A stretch of DNA of 64,000 nt, taken from contig OY720103.1 in the NCBI GenBank assembly GCA_963082875.1, positions 4,402,001 to 4,466,000 of the forward strand. Direction: 5' to 3'. This DNA comes from Corella eumyota. Lineage: Eukaryota > Chordata > Ascidiacea > Phlebobranchia > Corellidae. Position 1 is the first letter of the stretch. The number at the start of each line of letters is the position of its first letter. The translations under genes were made by a program, and so were the position numbers. The notes below the pieces were generated by a model that ran no database searches, was not told the origin of the DNA, and saw nothing but the letters and a program-made list of their open reading frames with translations. Shown here piece by piece: positions 21,091-31,713 of the stretch.

Positions 21091-23408
21091 TGTGGTATCA
21101 CAAAAAATTTCTTCATCACTCGTCAGAGATTTAAACCTGTATCTCAAAAACAAAAGATGTCAACTAATTTTAAGAAGCATTTTAGTCTGGGTTGCATATT
21201 CTTTTTGATATAAAGATTATTTTTATGCATCTAACTTTGGTTTAACCTAGCCTTATACTGAGGTTTGTACAGTAGTAGTATAAACCTAAAACTTTCATTA
21301 CCCCTTAAATTCTCTTTCAGAGTTAAAGTAGTTGTAAAAAATTAACATCAAATTTTGTAATATAGACTTATAAATACTATTTTTAAATTGCGAAAGCTTT
21401 GTTAAATAGGGCAAAGGATTAAGTAGTACTACAAGCATTTCATATACTTAGCCAAACAAGTTATAGAAAAAAAACAAACAAAATTAGAAGTTGGTAAAAT
21501 AAAACCCATGTCATTTTTTTGTAAAATTGTTATATATTCTTTAACAAAACTAAGTGTGTTTTCAAAGGGTAGTACTTATTTGTTAAAAAGGAAACTTTAA
21601 TATTTTTTAAAACTTTTTTGTTCTTCCTATTGCGTAAATACTAGAAAATTCGGACAAGTTTTTTTTCCATTCATTAGATGCCTATGGTTGTGTTTTAATT
21701 ATGTCATATGGGTACAAGGCCTACTGATATGTTGAACTGCACTAATTGCCCCTGTCCCCTTAGAAAATTGCATGACAATTTAAACATGTTTTTATAAAAA
21801 GGCAATATTATAAAACTAAATGACCCCCATAATATTTTTAACCCCCCAAAAAACCTTAAATAATAATTCTAACCCTCTTTAATAAAGTATGTAAACTTGG
21901 GGATTAGCCTAATTAGTGCATTTTGGCATTTTAGTGGACCGCATATTTAATAATTAAAATAAAATATTAGTAGTATTTTTTTGTATATTGCTCTCGGAGT
22001 ATAGATTTTTGTATTTGTTAACATGCATACATGTATTGTTGTCAACATTCGATATGGAAATGTTTTGTATTTTTTTTAAATGTTAATGGTACAAATTGTA
22101 TATGATAAAAAATTAGTTTTTGATATGATTATGTGTCCGTTTTTTTGCATTTTTTTGACAGTATTCTTAAAAAAATAATTTCTGGGGCTTAGGTTTTTCT
22201 AAAACCTGATATAGAAATAGAAAATGTTCCATTTTTTAATCACCACTTTGTATTAACATTTGCACTCTTCTAATGTTTATTGCGTATGTTTAATAATATG
22301 AACAACATAACAGAAATGTTTTGTTATTAAATTTTTTTTATCATCTGATTTTTTCGTAACAAAATAGTTGAATTCTATAATGAATGGTATTAAAGTAAAT
22401 TTTCTTTTTTTAAACAATTTTATTTCTGTATATACACAAACTTTTTAAGATATGTGTTTGTTTATTAAATAGGTATATTTTTCCATTCACTAAACTGCCA
22501 TCAAAATCACATCTTTATTTTTTCTAAAATTATGATTTCATTATATAGTACCCTGTTGGCATATCCGTAGTAATTTTTTTTATCTGAATCTTATGTCAAC
22601 TGATTACTTTGGATTTGTTATGACCATTTTTTGTATGTAAATACTTAGGATTGGCACATCCCAACAGCCTTTTGTATTTAAAATGCTTATAATTTTTGTA
22701 TTGATTGCTTCGTGTTAATATTTTTTTGTGTAGTATTTTAACCATTTTTGACTTTTTGTTGGTATAAATATTCGGGTAATATTGAAGTTTTATATACGGC
22801 CACTAAAATTCACTAAACTTTGTAAAACTGTTGCAAATTCTCGTCAAAACCCACCATATACTATACCTTTATTATCTGAAACAGTTTTAGCAAAGTAGTT
22901 TTACCCTTGAATAACGTGTTTTTTTTTTTATGCAAAATATCAGGGCCAACATCGGTGCTATGCAGAAACTTTCTCAATCAGAAAAGCTTTGTATTCAAAC
23001 CCTGGGTCTCAGTCATTTTTTGACTTTTTTTTTCAATTAATTAATAACTTCGTCCAATATCAATTTTTAAGTCATTTTAATATTTTTTAAACTACAAACT
23101 AATAATTAATGTTAAATTTACTAATGAAGCAATTTTTTTTCAAATTTTAATACACCTTCATTTCTTTTCAAAATCCATTGCTCAATTTTCAATCAAATTT
23201 TATGTAAAGTTATAATTTTAATCAAATTTCTTTTGTCCGTTGCAGTGCATGTTAAATATATTTAATTGTAGTGTAGTTTTTTAAATTATTTTTTTCGCTG
23301 AATTTAGATTGTTTAATTCTGCATTTTGCATTTAAAGACTTTATTAATAATACAATAAATATTAATAACACTGAATTTGGTTTTGCAAATTTTTTAATTT
23401 CATAAAAA

Positions 23409-23690
23409 ATGGCAGTGTAGGGTAGTGGTAAGAACACTTGGCTTTAATACATGAGGGCAGGCGTTCGATCCCCACTGCTCCCATGCTGTGACACCCTTAA
23501 GTTAGGCTCTATAGGCTCTATAAATGATATAAACTTCTGCCAAGCTGATACTTAGTCAACAGTTTATTTATCAAACAATTTTAATCTATAATATTTCAAA
23601 CTGCCAAGGGCAACTTAAGACTGAATTGGGGTTATTGATGTTACTTAGAGTAGGTAAAGTTGACCTTTCTACATCAAGGATAAAAAATAT
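23409..23690 (+). mobile_element. tRNA-derived SINE, diverged
   Basis: Starts 'tggcagtgtagggtagtgg', with B box 'gcgttcgatccccactgc' and end 'ctacatcaaggataaaaa'. It is about as long as the consensus but with many substitutions. Confidence 0.84.
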
Positions 23691-23834
23691 TATTGATAAG
23701 TTTATTTAAAGTATTAATATATAATTATTTAAATAATATTGGATAAGATATCAACAGTCTTACCTCCAGGCTCTTACCGGTGTATTTTATTTTGTTTATT
23801 CTCAAAATAGGAAGCCAACATTACAGAAGCCCCT

Positions 23835-23975
23835 CTGTTTCTCTGCCAGTTTTAAATGTTGTTAACCTGGTATATTGTACAGCCATTGATCAGTAATTTA
23901 AGAGTGCTTTGACATGAAAGCAGTGGGAATTGAACCACAAAAGCCTTGTGTTGTGGTGATGGTCAGCATGCTTAA
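23835..23975 (-). mobile_element. SINE fragment, very diverged
   Basis: The head and part of the body can be seen on the minus strand through 'aagagtgctttgacatgaaa' and 'cagtgggaattgaacca'. The tail is not recognisable. Confidence 0.5.
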
Positions 23976-24219
23976 AAACTACTCTAAACACCTAGTATCT
24001 AGCAATATTTAAAGGTTTTAACTTAAATTAGTTTGGTAAAAAAACGTTTATTAGTCTAATTCATTTAAAAATACAAAGATTATACAAATTTAGGCTAAAT
24101 AAAGTTTAGAAAATAAAAGTTTTTTTTTAAATTATAAACACGTGTTGAGGATCATTTAAAATACAACTGTTCGATCTACCGAACTTTTGTTATAACTTCT
24201 ACTCGCAACGTGACGACAT

Positions 24220-24502
24220 GTTTATCCTCGATGTGGAAGGGGATGCTTTTTAGTTTAAACATCAAGAAACTTAGGTATTCCTGTCCAGTATGCGTTGTCT
24301 TTAGCAGTTTTAAATATTATTGATCTAAATGCATTATAATTAAACCATCGTTTGATTTTTGGTTAGGCAGAAGATCATAGAAACAGCAGCATAGCTTATT
24401 TTTACAGGAAAAAATACTTCAAAATGGAGACAGTGGGGATCAAACCAAAAATCTTATGTAGTAAGGACAAAGGTCTGTTTTTAGGCACTACACCATGTAG
24501 TG
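24220..24502 (-). mobile_element. tRNA-derived SINE, diverged
   Basis: From 'tttatcctcgatgtgg' to 'ggcactacaccatgtag' on the minus strand. It ends about 110 bp before the PRKRIP1 start codon, so it lies in that gene's promoter region. Confidence 0.8.
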
Positions 24503-24612
24503 GCTGCAGGTTTCTAAAAAATTACTTATGATAAAAAATATTATATAATATATGATTATACTATATTGCTCAGAATATTTGTGCCAATAAAAACATTATA
24601 TAAGGTTTAAAA

Positions 24613-25152
24613 ATGGATGAAAAACCTATTTACAATGAAGCAAAATACAACCCAAAATCTGCAGAAAAGGTAGTCACCCTACCTAAAAGTTTTGCCGACA
24701 TACAACGCCACAAAGTGGAAAAACTAATGAAAAACCCGGACAAAAAAGTTTTTATTCCCGAGCCCAAGAAACAGTGGAAACCAAAAACAGCCCCTGAGTT
24801 TGTCCGGGATGTTATGGGGTCAAGTGCAGGAGCAGGAAGTGGGGAGTTTCATGTTTACAGACACATCCGGAGGCGGGAATACAACCGGCAAGCGTTTTTA
24901 AACTCTCAAGATAAAAAACAGAAACTCGATGATGAATACGCAGAAAAACAAGAACAAAACAAAAAATTGGCCGAAGAGGTAACGCAGAAAAAACGAGAAA
25001 AGCGGATGAGAAAAAAACAAGCAAAAAAATTAAGCGCAAAGAAGAAACAGAAGAACAAAGAGGAGGAGGTCAAATCAGAGTCTGATCAAGAGGAAGAAAA
25101 TTCGGGTGAAGAGAAAATTAAAAGTGATGAAGACAATGAAATTGGAAAATAA
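24613..25152 (+). CDS. PRKRIP1: PRKRIP1-like (DUF1168) spliceosome-associated protein
   Basis: Intronless, 179 aa, close to the usual length of PRKR-interacting protein 1. The conserved core FADIQRHKVEKLMKNPDKKV, then KAPEF-like 'TAPEFVRDVMGSSAGAGSGEFHVYRHIRRREYNR' region (residues about 59-93), is the family signature. The rest is a long Lys/Glu-rich coiled coil (about 100-150) and an acidic tail. In vertebrates the protein binds PKR and is found in the catalytic spliceosome; both roles here are inferred from the family. The stop codon is followed at once by AATAAA (25153-25158), so the 3' UTR may be extremely short. PNO1 starts about 300 bp downstream on the same strand, and both lack introns, which suggests an operon-like pair. 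Confidence 0.92.
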   Translation: MDEKPIYNEAKYNPKSAEKVVTLPKSFADIQRHKVEKLMKNPDKKVFIPEPKKQWKPKTAPEFVRDVMGSSAGAGSGEFHVYRHIRRREYNRQAFLNSQDKKQKLDDEYAEKQEQNKKLAEEVTQKKREKRMRKKQAKKLSAKKKQKNKEEEVKSESDQEEENSGEEKIKSDEDNEIGK

Positions 25153-25379
25153 AATAAAGTTGAATCTACAATTTCAATGTTTTTTTAAAACACAAGATAT
25201 CAGTCAATTGAGAGGAGCTAAAGCGTTATCGTGCATTGTCAAAATTATAATTGCCACAGCGAACTTTAATGATGTTTTTAGGTTTTGTTCTGCATTATAG
25301 GAATGCATATTATGTAATGTACTGTAAAAGTTGCCTGTTTTAAGTTAAATTTTATATATTTTTATCTTATTTACATTTA

Positions 25380-25386
25380 TTTTAGA
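25380..25386 (+). promoter_or_regulatory. Unpaired 3' splice acceptor upstream of PNO1 (possible trans-splice site)
   Basis: A T-rich tract (tttttatcttatttacattt) ends in 'attttag' about 65 bp before the PNO1 ATG. No matching donor is obvious in the short gap after PRKRIP1. Tunicates add a spliced leader to many mRNAs at such sites; use here is inferred. Confidence 0.35.
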
Positions 25387-25449
25387 TTTATAGGTTAGTT
25401 TACTTTATAACAAATTAAAAATAAATTAATTTCCGCCAATAAAGTGAAA

Positions 25450-26172
25450 ATGAGTGAAAATACAACAATAACAACAACAAAAGAAAACAACAACAATGAA
25501 AACAACAACGAAGAATTCAGAGTTGTAAAATCTAAGAAGAGGAAGAGTCAACCCATGGACACTACTCCTGGTGGGAAGAAGAGGCCTTACTTTCCTCCCA
25601 TCTCTGGAGAACAGTTGATGGATGGAAAGAAGAGCTTCCGTAAAGTCCCGATTCCGTCAAATCGCTACACTCCACTAAAAGAAAACTGGATGAAGATTTT
25701 CACTCCTCTTGTCGAGCATCTTAAACTTCAAGTCCGATTTAATTTAAAGTCTCGAAACGTTGAAATTCAGACCTGTAAAGAAACAACCGATATCGGAGCA
25801 CTACAAAAAGCGTGCGATTTTGTTCGGGCTTTTGTCCTCGGATTTTCTGTAGAAGATGCTCTTGCCTTACTCCGACTCGATGAACTTTTTCTGGAATCAT
25901 TCAAAGTGACTGATGTCAAGCGATTAAAAGGTGACCATTTATCAAGAGCAATAGGAAGAGTGGCAGGATCTGGTGGACGAACTAAGTTTACCATCGAAAA
26001 TGTGACCAAAACTCGAATTGTGGTTGCTGATATTAACATTCATATTTTAGGATCATATCAAAATATACGACTCGCCAGAACGGCAATTTGTAATCTAATT
26101 CTAGGTAGTCCACCTTCTAAAGTTTACGGCAATATGAGAGCAGTTGCCAGTAGGTCTGCAGAAAGATTTTAA
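25450..26172 (+). CDS. PNO1: RNA-binding protein PNO1 (ribosome assembly factor)
   Basis: Intronless, 240 aa from the first ATG ([10 protein letters not shown]); an in-frame GTG two codons earlier is not needed. The Asn/Thr/Glu-rich start is variable. From about residue 75 the protein matches PNO1/Dim2: [20 protein letters not shown], then a divergent KH-like domain, then a KH domain with [20 protein letters not shown] (an atypical GxxG) and an ending [21 protein letters not shown]-like tail. PNO1 binds pre-18S rRNA in the nucleolus and partners with the nuclease NOB1 during small-subunit maturation. It sits between PRKRIP1 and BTBD17 on the same strand, with about 300 and 260 bp gaps. Family assignment is strong; the operon idea is inference. 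Confidence 0.95.
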   Translation: MSENTTITTTKENNNNENNNEEFRVVKSKKRKSQPMDTTPGGKKRPYFPPISGEQLMDGKKSFRKVPIPSNRYTPLKENWMKIFTPLVEHLKLQVRFNLKSRNVEIQTCKETTDIGALQKACDFVRAFVLGFSVEDALALLRLDELFLESFKVTDVKRLKGDHLSRAIGRVAGSGGRTKFTIENVTKTRIVVADINIHILGSYQNIRLARTAICNLILGSPPSKVYGNMRAVASRSAERF

Positions 26173-26375
26173 TCATGTACTGTTGCTTTGTTAACAAAAA
26201 CATTAATGTTTAACAACTAAATACAGTGATTTTTCGACATAAATTGGTTATTGGAACTTTAAATTTATACAATCATAAAACAATATAATATTTGGTATTT
26301 TTTTATTGTATCTTTTACAGTAATCATACAAATGTTCACTTTAAAATGTTGTTTTCTGCACTAAATCTTGATATC

Positions 26376-26388
26376 CTTTTCTCTTTAG
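26376..26388 (+). promoter_or_regulatory. Unpaired 3' splice acceptor upstream of BTBD17-like gene
   Basis: The polypyrimidine stretch 'ccttttctctttag' lies about 46 bp before the BTBD17-like ATG with no clear donor after the PNO1 stop. This is what a spliced-leader acceptor of a downstream operon gene would look like. A cis-spliced 5' UTR intron starting inside PNO1's 3' UTR is the alternative. Confidence 0.4.
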
Positions 26389-26434
26389 CAGGAACTTATT
26401 TTTAAACATATTGTGACTTAATAAACCCACCAAG

Positions 26435-29400
26435 ATGCAGAAAATTATGGTGGAGATTAAATCTATGCCTAAGGGTTCGGGTAGTTCTTCTCAGCAAGAA
26501 ATAAGCCCAGATGAATTAAAAAGAGAAATGGTTGGAGACAAATCCTACATCAGTGATTCCCTAGCAAGGTATACAATTAGTTTATTAAGTACTTAATAAA
26601 ATATTTTGTTGGCCCATTTGTAATAGTGTTAACTTTATTGCTAGAATTTGTTTCTTAAGCCCATGGGAAAATCTTACATAATTGATAAGTGTCAAGGCTG
26701 ATATATTAATGTGAGCAACTTCTAATTTTTTATAGGCATATTTGTAATGCAGCAATGCTTTTTGCTATCAGTGTGCATTTTCTTTGTCCTGTGTTTAATG
26801 CACTTTTAAGGAGCACTAGTATATACCACAAAAAACTGCACAAATTTTTGGACATTTTAATGCAAAACCTATAACCTTACTTTAAACTTTGCATTCTAAT
26901 CAGTGATTAATAAATCCTATCTGTGCTATACATTACAAATTTTTAAGTTAACATGTATTATTAGATATCACAACAATGAAGAGATGAGTGACATCATCCT
27001 GAAGTTAAGGACAGAAAGATATCATGCCCATAGATTTGTTCTTGTTCTTATGAGTGATGTGTTCAAAACAATGTGCTCTGAAAGGTGTGTAAAACTGCTC
27101 CTGTTTCTTTGGTTAATATTTTTTAATAAATTATTACTATATTGTGTTTTAGTGTATTTAATATGTGCCAGCTCTCAGTTGTTTTTTTTATACATATTTT
27201 TATCCTTGATGTAGAAAGGTCGACTTCACGACCTAAACATAGTGTAACATTACCCCAACCTAGTCTCAAGTTGCATTTGGCAGTTTGGAATATTATAGAT
27301 TATAATTGCCCTATGCTTAATCTGTTAAGAAAGTGCTGTTTTGACAGGAGTTCATACCCTAATAACGCTTTAATTAAGAGCATTATAGCATAAGCACGTT
27401 GGAAATCAAACACAGAACCTCTTGTAGTGAAATCAAGTGTTTCAACCACTTTAATTAGAACACAACTTAAGGCCCTCGGTTTAATTACTGCTGCTTAGGC
27501 AACTTATTGTGCACAAACCTTTTTATATAAGGAATAAATTTAAAACAAATAAATGTGAAGATGGGACAACTCGCAAATGAACGAACTAAAATTAGACGAA
27601 TGTGAGCAATGTATTCCCGTTTTTCCACTTTTTTTACATTTTCTATATCATGGTACAGTGTATGTCAATACCACCACTGCATTACCTTTGCTTGTGCTAG
27701 CTGATAAGTACAATGTGCAACCCTTAAAATTAAGTTGTGAGAAATATGTGCGTTCCCAGGTAATATATTGCTAAAAATTTTGTTTAAATTTTTTAATATT
27801 GCATAAAGTTTGAAGGTTTATTTATGACATTCAATAAAAAATACAATCATTTCACTTTCTATTTACGATTGTAGGCCATTAATAGTTTATTTATTTTTAC
27901 TACTATAAAAACTTGTTAGTGTTTGCCAAAAGTACATTCATTATCATGCTATTAAAAAAATTTATCAAATAAAAGAAATAAAAATTCTATACAGATTATT
28001 AAAGGTTTATATTTATCATTAAACTAGGTTGAGAAAGGCAATGTAACTGGTGCAATCTTATGGTTGCCATATCTTCTGTTGTTCGGTCACAAAGACCTAG
28101 AGTTAATCTGCGTTGAAGTAATTGTTTTGGAGATGGAGTATGTGCTAAACTGCAGCGATTTTCTTCATCTAAGTCTCGAACTTCTGATGACGTTGCTGTC
28201 CAGAAATGATCTGGTTGTAGAATGTGAATACTCTCTGTACACTGTAAGTATTGTGTATGTTTGATTTTGTATTTACTTAACTTTTAGTAAGGCCTTATTA
28301 ACAAACTTTTAGTAAGGCCTTATTAACAAACTTTCAGTAAGGCCTTATTATTGAAGCAAAGAGAACAGGGCATTACTAATTGGGCCTTGGTTTAATATAC
28401 TGATTTTACACTCTATTTGGCAGAATGGCATTGATTAGCTTCAATACTAGAATAATGACATTTAAAGCAGACAATAGTATCATAACACTAAGTAGGTTAA
28501 CTAATGTTGGTAGCGTGGTGTAGTGGTAAGAACACTTGCTGCACCATCATGAGGTCGTGGGTTCAGTCCCCACTGCTCTCATGCTGTAGCACTCTTGAGT
28601 AAGGCGCTATAAACGGTATAAACTTCTGCTGAGCCAGCACTTAATCAGCAGCATAGTTACCGGGCAATTATAATCTTTATAATATCCCAAACTGTTAAAA
28701 GGCAACTCGAGACTGGGTTGAAGTAACTGATGTTACTCTATGTTTAGGTCGCGCATTCGACCTTCCCACATCGAGGATAAAGATATATACAAAAAAATGC
28801 TACTCTTTGTTTAGGCTGTGAAGTTATTCTTTTCACATTGAGAATAAAAATATTAAATTGATCCAATAAAAAAAAATATTTGTTTTTTGTTCAGGGCATA
28901 GTTAAATGGTTACAAAATCACAAAGATCAACCTGAGTACAACCAATATGTCGAGTCCCTGATCCCACTTATCCGCTTCTCTTTAATGTTTCCTGACCAGT
29001 TGTTAAATATTGAGAAATCAGAATTTTACGGCAAACATGAGAATTTAGTGGCAACTTACATTGGTTATGCTCACAGATTTCGATCCCTTGCACCAGAGGT
29101 AATTATCTTTGAATTTTTAATTTTAATAATGTAAGGATTGCAATTGAAAGTTGTTTAATTTAAAAAAAAACAGTGTTGTATGGAATTGCAGTAATTAACG
29201 GCACTTGGCATTACCATATAAAGCACTGGGTTCGATTCTCACTGCTTTAATGTCTTAAGGTTTAATCTTTTATTTAAATTTACTTGTAAAAACCAAATTC
29301 TGGTACAGTAGAAAGACTAGAGATGTGACATAGTGGTTGATGCCTTGGTGTTTACAATGTTGGGTCTTGGGTTCAATTTTTTTTTGGCAGCATGGTGTAA

Positions 29401-31713
29401 TGATAAGAACACATGTTACATTACATGAGGTCGTGGGTTCAATCCCCACTGCTCTTATGCTGTAGCGGCCTTAAGTCAGACGCCATACATGGTATGAACT
29501 CCTGCTGAGCCAGTACTTAATTAGCAGCATAATTATTGGGCAATTATAATCTATAATATCCTAAACTGCCACATGCAACTCTAGGTTGAGTTACTAATGT
29601 TACACTGTGTTTAGGTCGTGCATTCTACCTTCCCACAATGAGGATAAAGTTATATACAAAAAAAGTTTTCCACTGATTCTATTTTATAGTAATTATACAT
29701 ATCTAGGTAATTGACGAGAGATTTTCCAGCGATAGATACCTACCCAGGAACTATCTTCACCCGATGTGGTGCCAATTCCTCAGCTTCGATGCAGATAATG
29801 TTTCCTTTTACAACAAGTCGGTTAATCTGATGTGCATTAACGACCTCCTGACTGCTTCAGTTCCTAGAAACTCGAATTGGCAATCCAAGGAAGCTAACTG
29901 GCAGGTAGAGCACTAATTTGTTTTGTAGAGATATAAAGAAGATATTATTTTTTTTTGGGGGGGGGGGTTGTTTGGGGTAAATGTCTAAAGGGTAAATAGT
30001 TAAGGACAAATGGCAATTAGGGTACTAATTTGTATTCTAAAAATCAAAAAAAAATTATTATATTTTTTTGGGGAAGGGTTTGTTGTGGGTAAATGTCTAA
30101 AATAAATGGGGTCAATTGACAGGTAGATTTGTATTAAAAAAAACATTATTTTTTTGGTGGGCTTTGTGAAGAGTAACTGTTTGAAGGGGTGATTAGTTAG
30201 GAATGTTTGGTGGGTGGAATTTTCTTGGGTACAGTGGTCTTGAAGCAAATGGTCTGGGGTAAAAGTTACCGCTAATTTAAAAATTTTTCGCTAGATCTTT
30301 AGTTTTTTTTATACAGATTTAATATGTTTATAACTATTTAGATTCATGTGCGAAGTAGCGAAAAGCAAGAAAATATAAACGGCAGAAAAATGTGTAATAC
30401 CGGTAAAAAAAGTTTGGTATTTTTTGTTTAATTTTAAATTTTTTTTAATTTTTTAAATTAAACTTTTTGAAAAGAAAATGGACCTTGGAGATTGGTGTCT
30501 CCAAACGTATTTATGTCTTCCTCTTCTGCTAACGGATCGATTACGCTTCAAACCACTGTCAGAGCTCTAAAATCTCTCCGTGAAAATGTGGTGGTCGATG
30601 TGTCCATGTTTCTAATGAAGAAGGACTCGATCTGTAAACATCTAGACACAAAAACACTGTTAATGAAACACAATGGTATATATTTGACTGTCTGCAACTT
30701 GTTTACTTTAACATCAATGTAAAATAACTTAACTTAGATTGAAGCACTTGTCTTCACTACATAAGGTCCTAGGTTCGATCCCCACTGTGTAGACCTTCCC
30801 ACATCGAGGATAAATAAATATAAAAAAATGTAAAAATTGCTACCAGTTGTCTAACATTTTAAATATTTTTCCACCCAAGGTACCACTAGCGTAGGGATGT
30901 CCACTTATGAACAAGGATTGCCTTACAAATTTTCCCAACGTATGTTTCAACCCTCGCCTTTAAACTTTACATTTAATCCACCTTCGATAAGAAAGGAACC
31001 AGAGGTAACATTAAGGTAAGTATGCTGTTCGTAGCGTAGATCCACAAATAGAATAAATATATTTTTATTTTTTTTTTTTTTAAATAAGAATTTTTGGGTT
31101 ATGCGCTAGGTTAAATTTTATAGGCATTTTTTTTTGTATATATCTTTATCCAATGCGCCACTTTAACATAGAGTAACATATGTTACTCCAACCCAGTCTC
31201 GAGTTGCCTGTGCCAGTTTGGGATATTATAGATTATAATTGCCTGATAATTATGCTGCTGATTAAGTGCTGGCTCAGCAGGAGTTCATACCGTTTATAGC
31301 GCCTTACTCAAGGGCGCTACAGCATAAGATCAGTGGGTATTAAACCCACGACCTCATGTGTGGTGTAGCAAGTGTTCTTACCACTACACCACGCTGCCGG
31401 TATTTAATACTGACAACTTACTATACTAGCCTAAGAATGGCAGAATATTAAATAAACATTAAAGTGATTTAAAAATACTTGAATGTCTTTGACTTTGTCC
31501 AGGCATCAGTTTACGCGAGACGAGCTGGAAAACCCGGCCGAGACTCCGTGTGTCACATTCGGTCCCCATTTCGCGAACCCGCCTCGCGCCCTGCACACCG
31601 TGCGCGTCGCTTTCATCGTGAAGCCCCGGGTTCGAACCCAGGCCGAGGCGGAATTAAACCAACCTGTCTCGCCGCAGGAGGAAAGCGGAGACGAGCTGCC
31701 GATTTTTGGATAA
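26435..31713 (+). CDS. BTBD17: BTBD17-like BTB-BACK protein (10 exons)
   Basis: Predicted exons: 26435-26568, 26965-27084, 27561-27759, 28028-28243, 28895-29098, 29707-29904, 30342-30402, 30475-30675, 30880-31015, 31503-31713, giving 559 aa with matching phases. The BTB/POZ domain (about 45-150) includes MSDIILKLRTERYHAHRFVL and FLHFLYHGTVYV. The BACK domain (about 150-265) follows. The C-terminal region has FSSDRYLPRNYLHPMWC and ends ALHTVRVAFIVKPRV, both features of vertebrate BTBD17. Function of the family is poorly known; it may be secreted or act as an adaptor, and I see no clear signal peptide here. Exon 7 to 8 is the weakest join (weak acceptor after 'gaaaag'). The last exon is much more GC-rich than the rest. 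Introns carry several SINEs and two local tandem repeats. Confidence 0.85.
27181..27456 (-). mobile_element. tRNA-derived SINE, diverged
   Basis: From 'atatttttatccttgatg' to the damaged head near 'ttcaaccactttaatt', in BTBD17-like intron 2. Confidence 0.82.
28279..28352 (+). repeat. Three-copy 25-bp direct repeat
   Basis: The unit beginning 'cttttagtaaggccttatta' followed by 'acaaa' occurs three times almost without change, in BTBD17-like intron 4, some 40 bp after the exon 4 donor. Each unit contains a potential acceptor-like 'ttttag'. Confidence 0.9.
28507..28797 (+). mobile_element. tRNA-derived SINE, near-consensus
   Basis: One of the best preserved copies: 'gtagcgtggtgtagtggt' head, B box 'gtgggttcagtccccac', and tail 'atcgaggataaagatata' plus A run. 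It lies in BTBD17-like intron 4, about 100 bp before exon 5. Confidence 0.93.
29190..29375 (+). mobile_element. Two degenerate tRNA-like SINE heads
   Basis: Around 29192-29256 and 29318-29375 there are short head-like pieces ('actgggttcgattctcactg'; 'gtgacatagtggttgatg' then 'cttgggttcaatt') without body or tail. They lie directly upstream of a fuller copy. Confidence 0.5.
29384..29668 (+). mobile_element. tRNA-derived SINE
   Basis: Head 'ggcagcatggtgtaatgat', B box 'gtgggttcaatccccac', tail 'cacaatgaggataaagtt' and A run. It ends about 40 bp before BTBD17-like exon 6. Confidence 0.9.
29898..30240 (+). repeat. Tandem repeat of an exon-intron border (about 108 bp x 3)
   Basis: The sequence at the end of exon 6 and start of intron 6 ('ctggcaggtagagcactaat') recurs in degraded form at about 30009 ('atggcaattagggtactaat') and 30117 ('ttgacaggtagatttgta'). 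Each copy runs into a T-run, a G-run and 'ggggtaaatgtctaaa'. The third copy still has an intact CAG|GTAGAT donor-like site. The plus strand is strongly G/T-rich with a run of about 12 G near 29957. Confidence 0.75.
30738..30830 (+). mobile_element. Short SINE lacking the body
   Basis: The head with B box 'taggttcgatccccactg' joins straight to the tail 'tgtagaccttcccacatcga', about 90 bp in all, in BTBD17-like intron 8. About 190 bp of the usual element is missing. Confidence 0.8.
31130..31402 (-). mobile_element. tRNA-derived SINE
   Basis: From 'ttgtatatatctttatcc' to 'actacaccacgctgccggt', missing only a few bases near the tail. Located in BTBD17-like intron 9. Confidence 0.9.

Larger units (their letters stand above)
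21091..24612. other. Gene-poor AT-rich stretch after FA2H
   Basis: About 3.5 kb of very T/A-rich sequence, starting with the presumed FA2H 3' UTR. No coding exon could be supported: the short frames here match nothing and lack splice continuity. Between 23400 and 24510 there are three SINE-related segments. Confidence 0.6.

Noticed and set aside
28507-28600. tRNA gene-like head with A and B boxes
   Set aside because: The head cannot fold as a full tRNA with acceptor stem and is always followed by the same SINE body and tail.
30000-30248. 82-codon minus-strand frame in BTBD17-like intron 6
   Set aside because: It arises from the C/A-rich strand of a tandem repeat and has no family match.
31626-31645. 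GGGTTCGAACCC, resembling a tRNA T-arm
   Set aside because: It lies in frame inside the last BTBD17-like exon (VKPRVRTQAE) and lacks an A box or a stem partner, so it is a chance palindrome.
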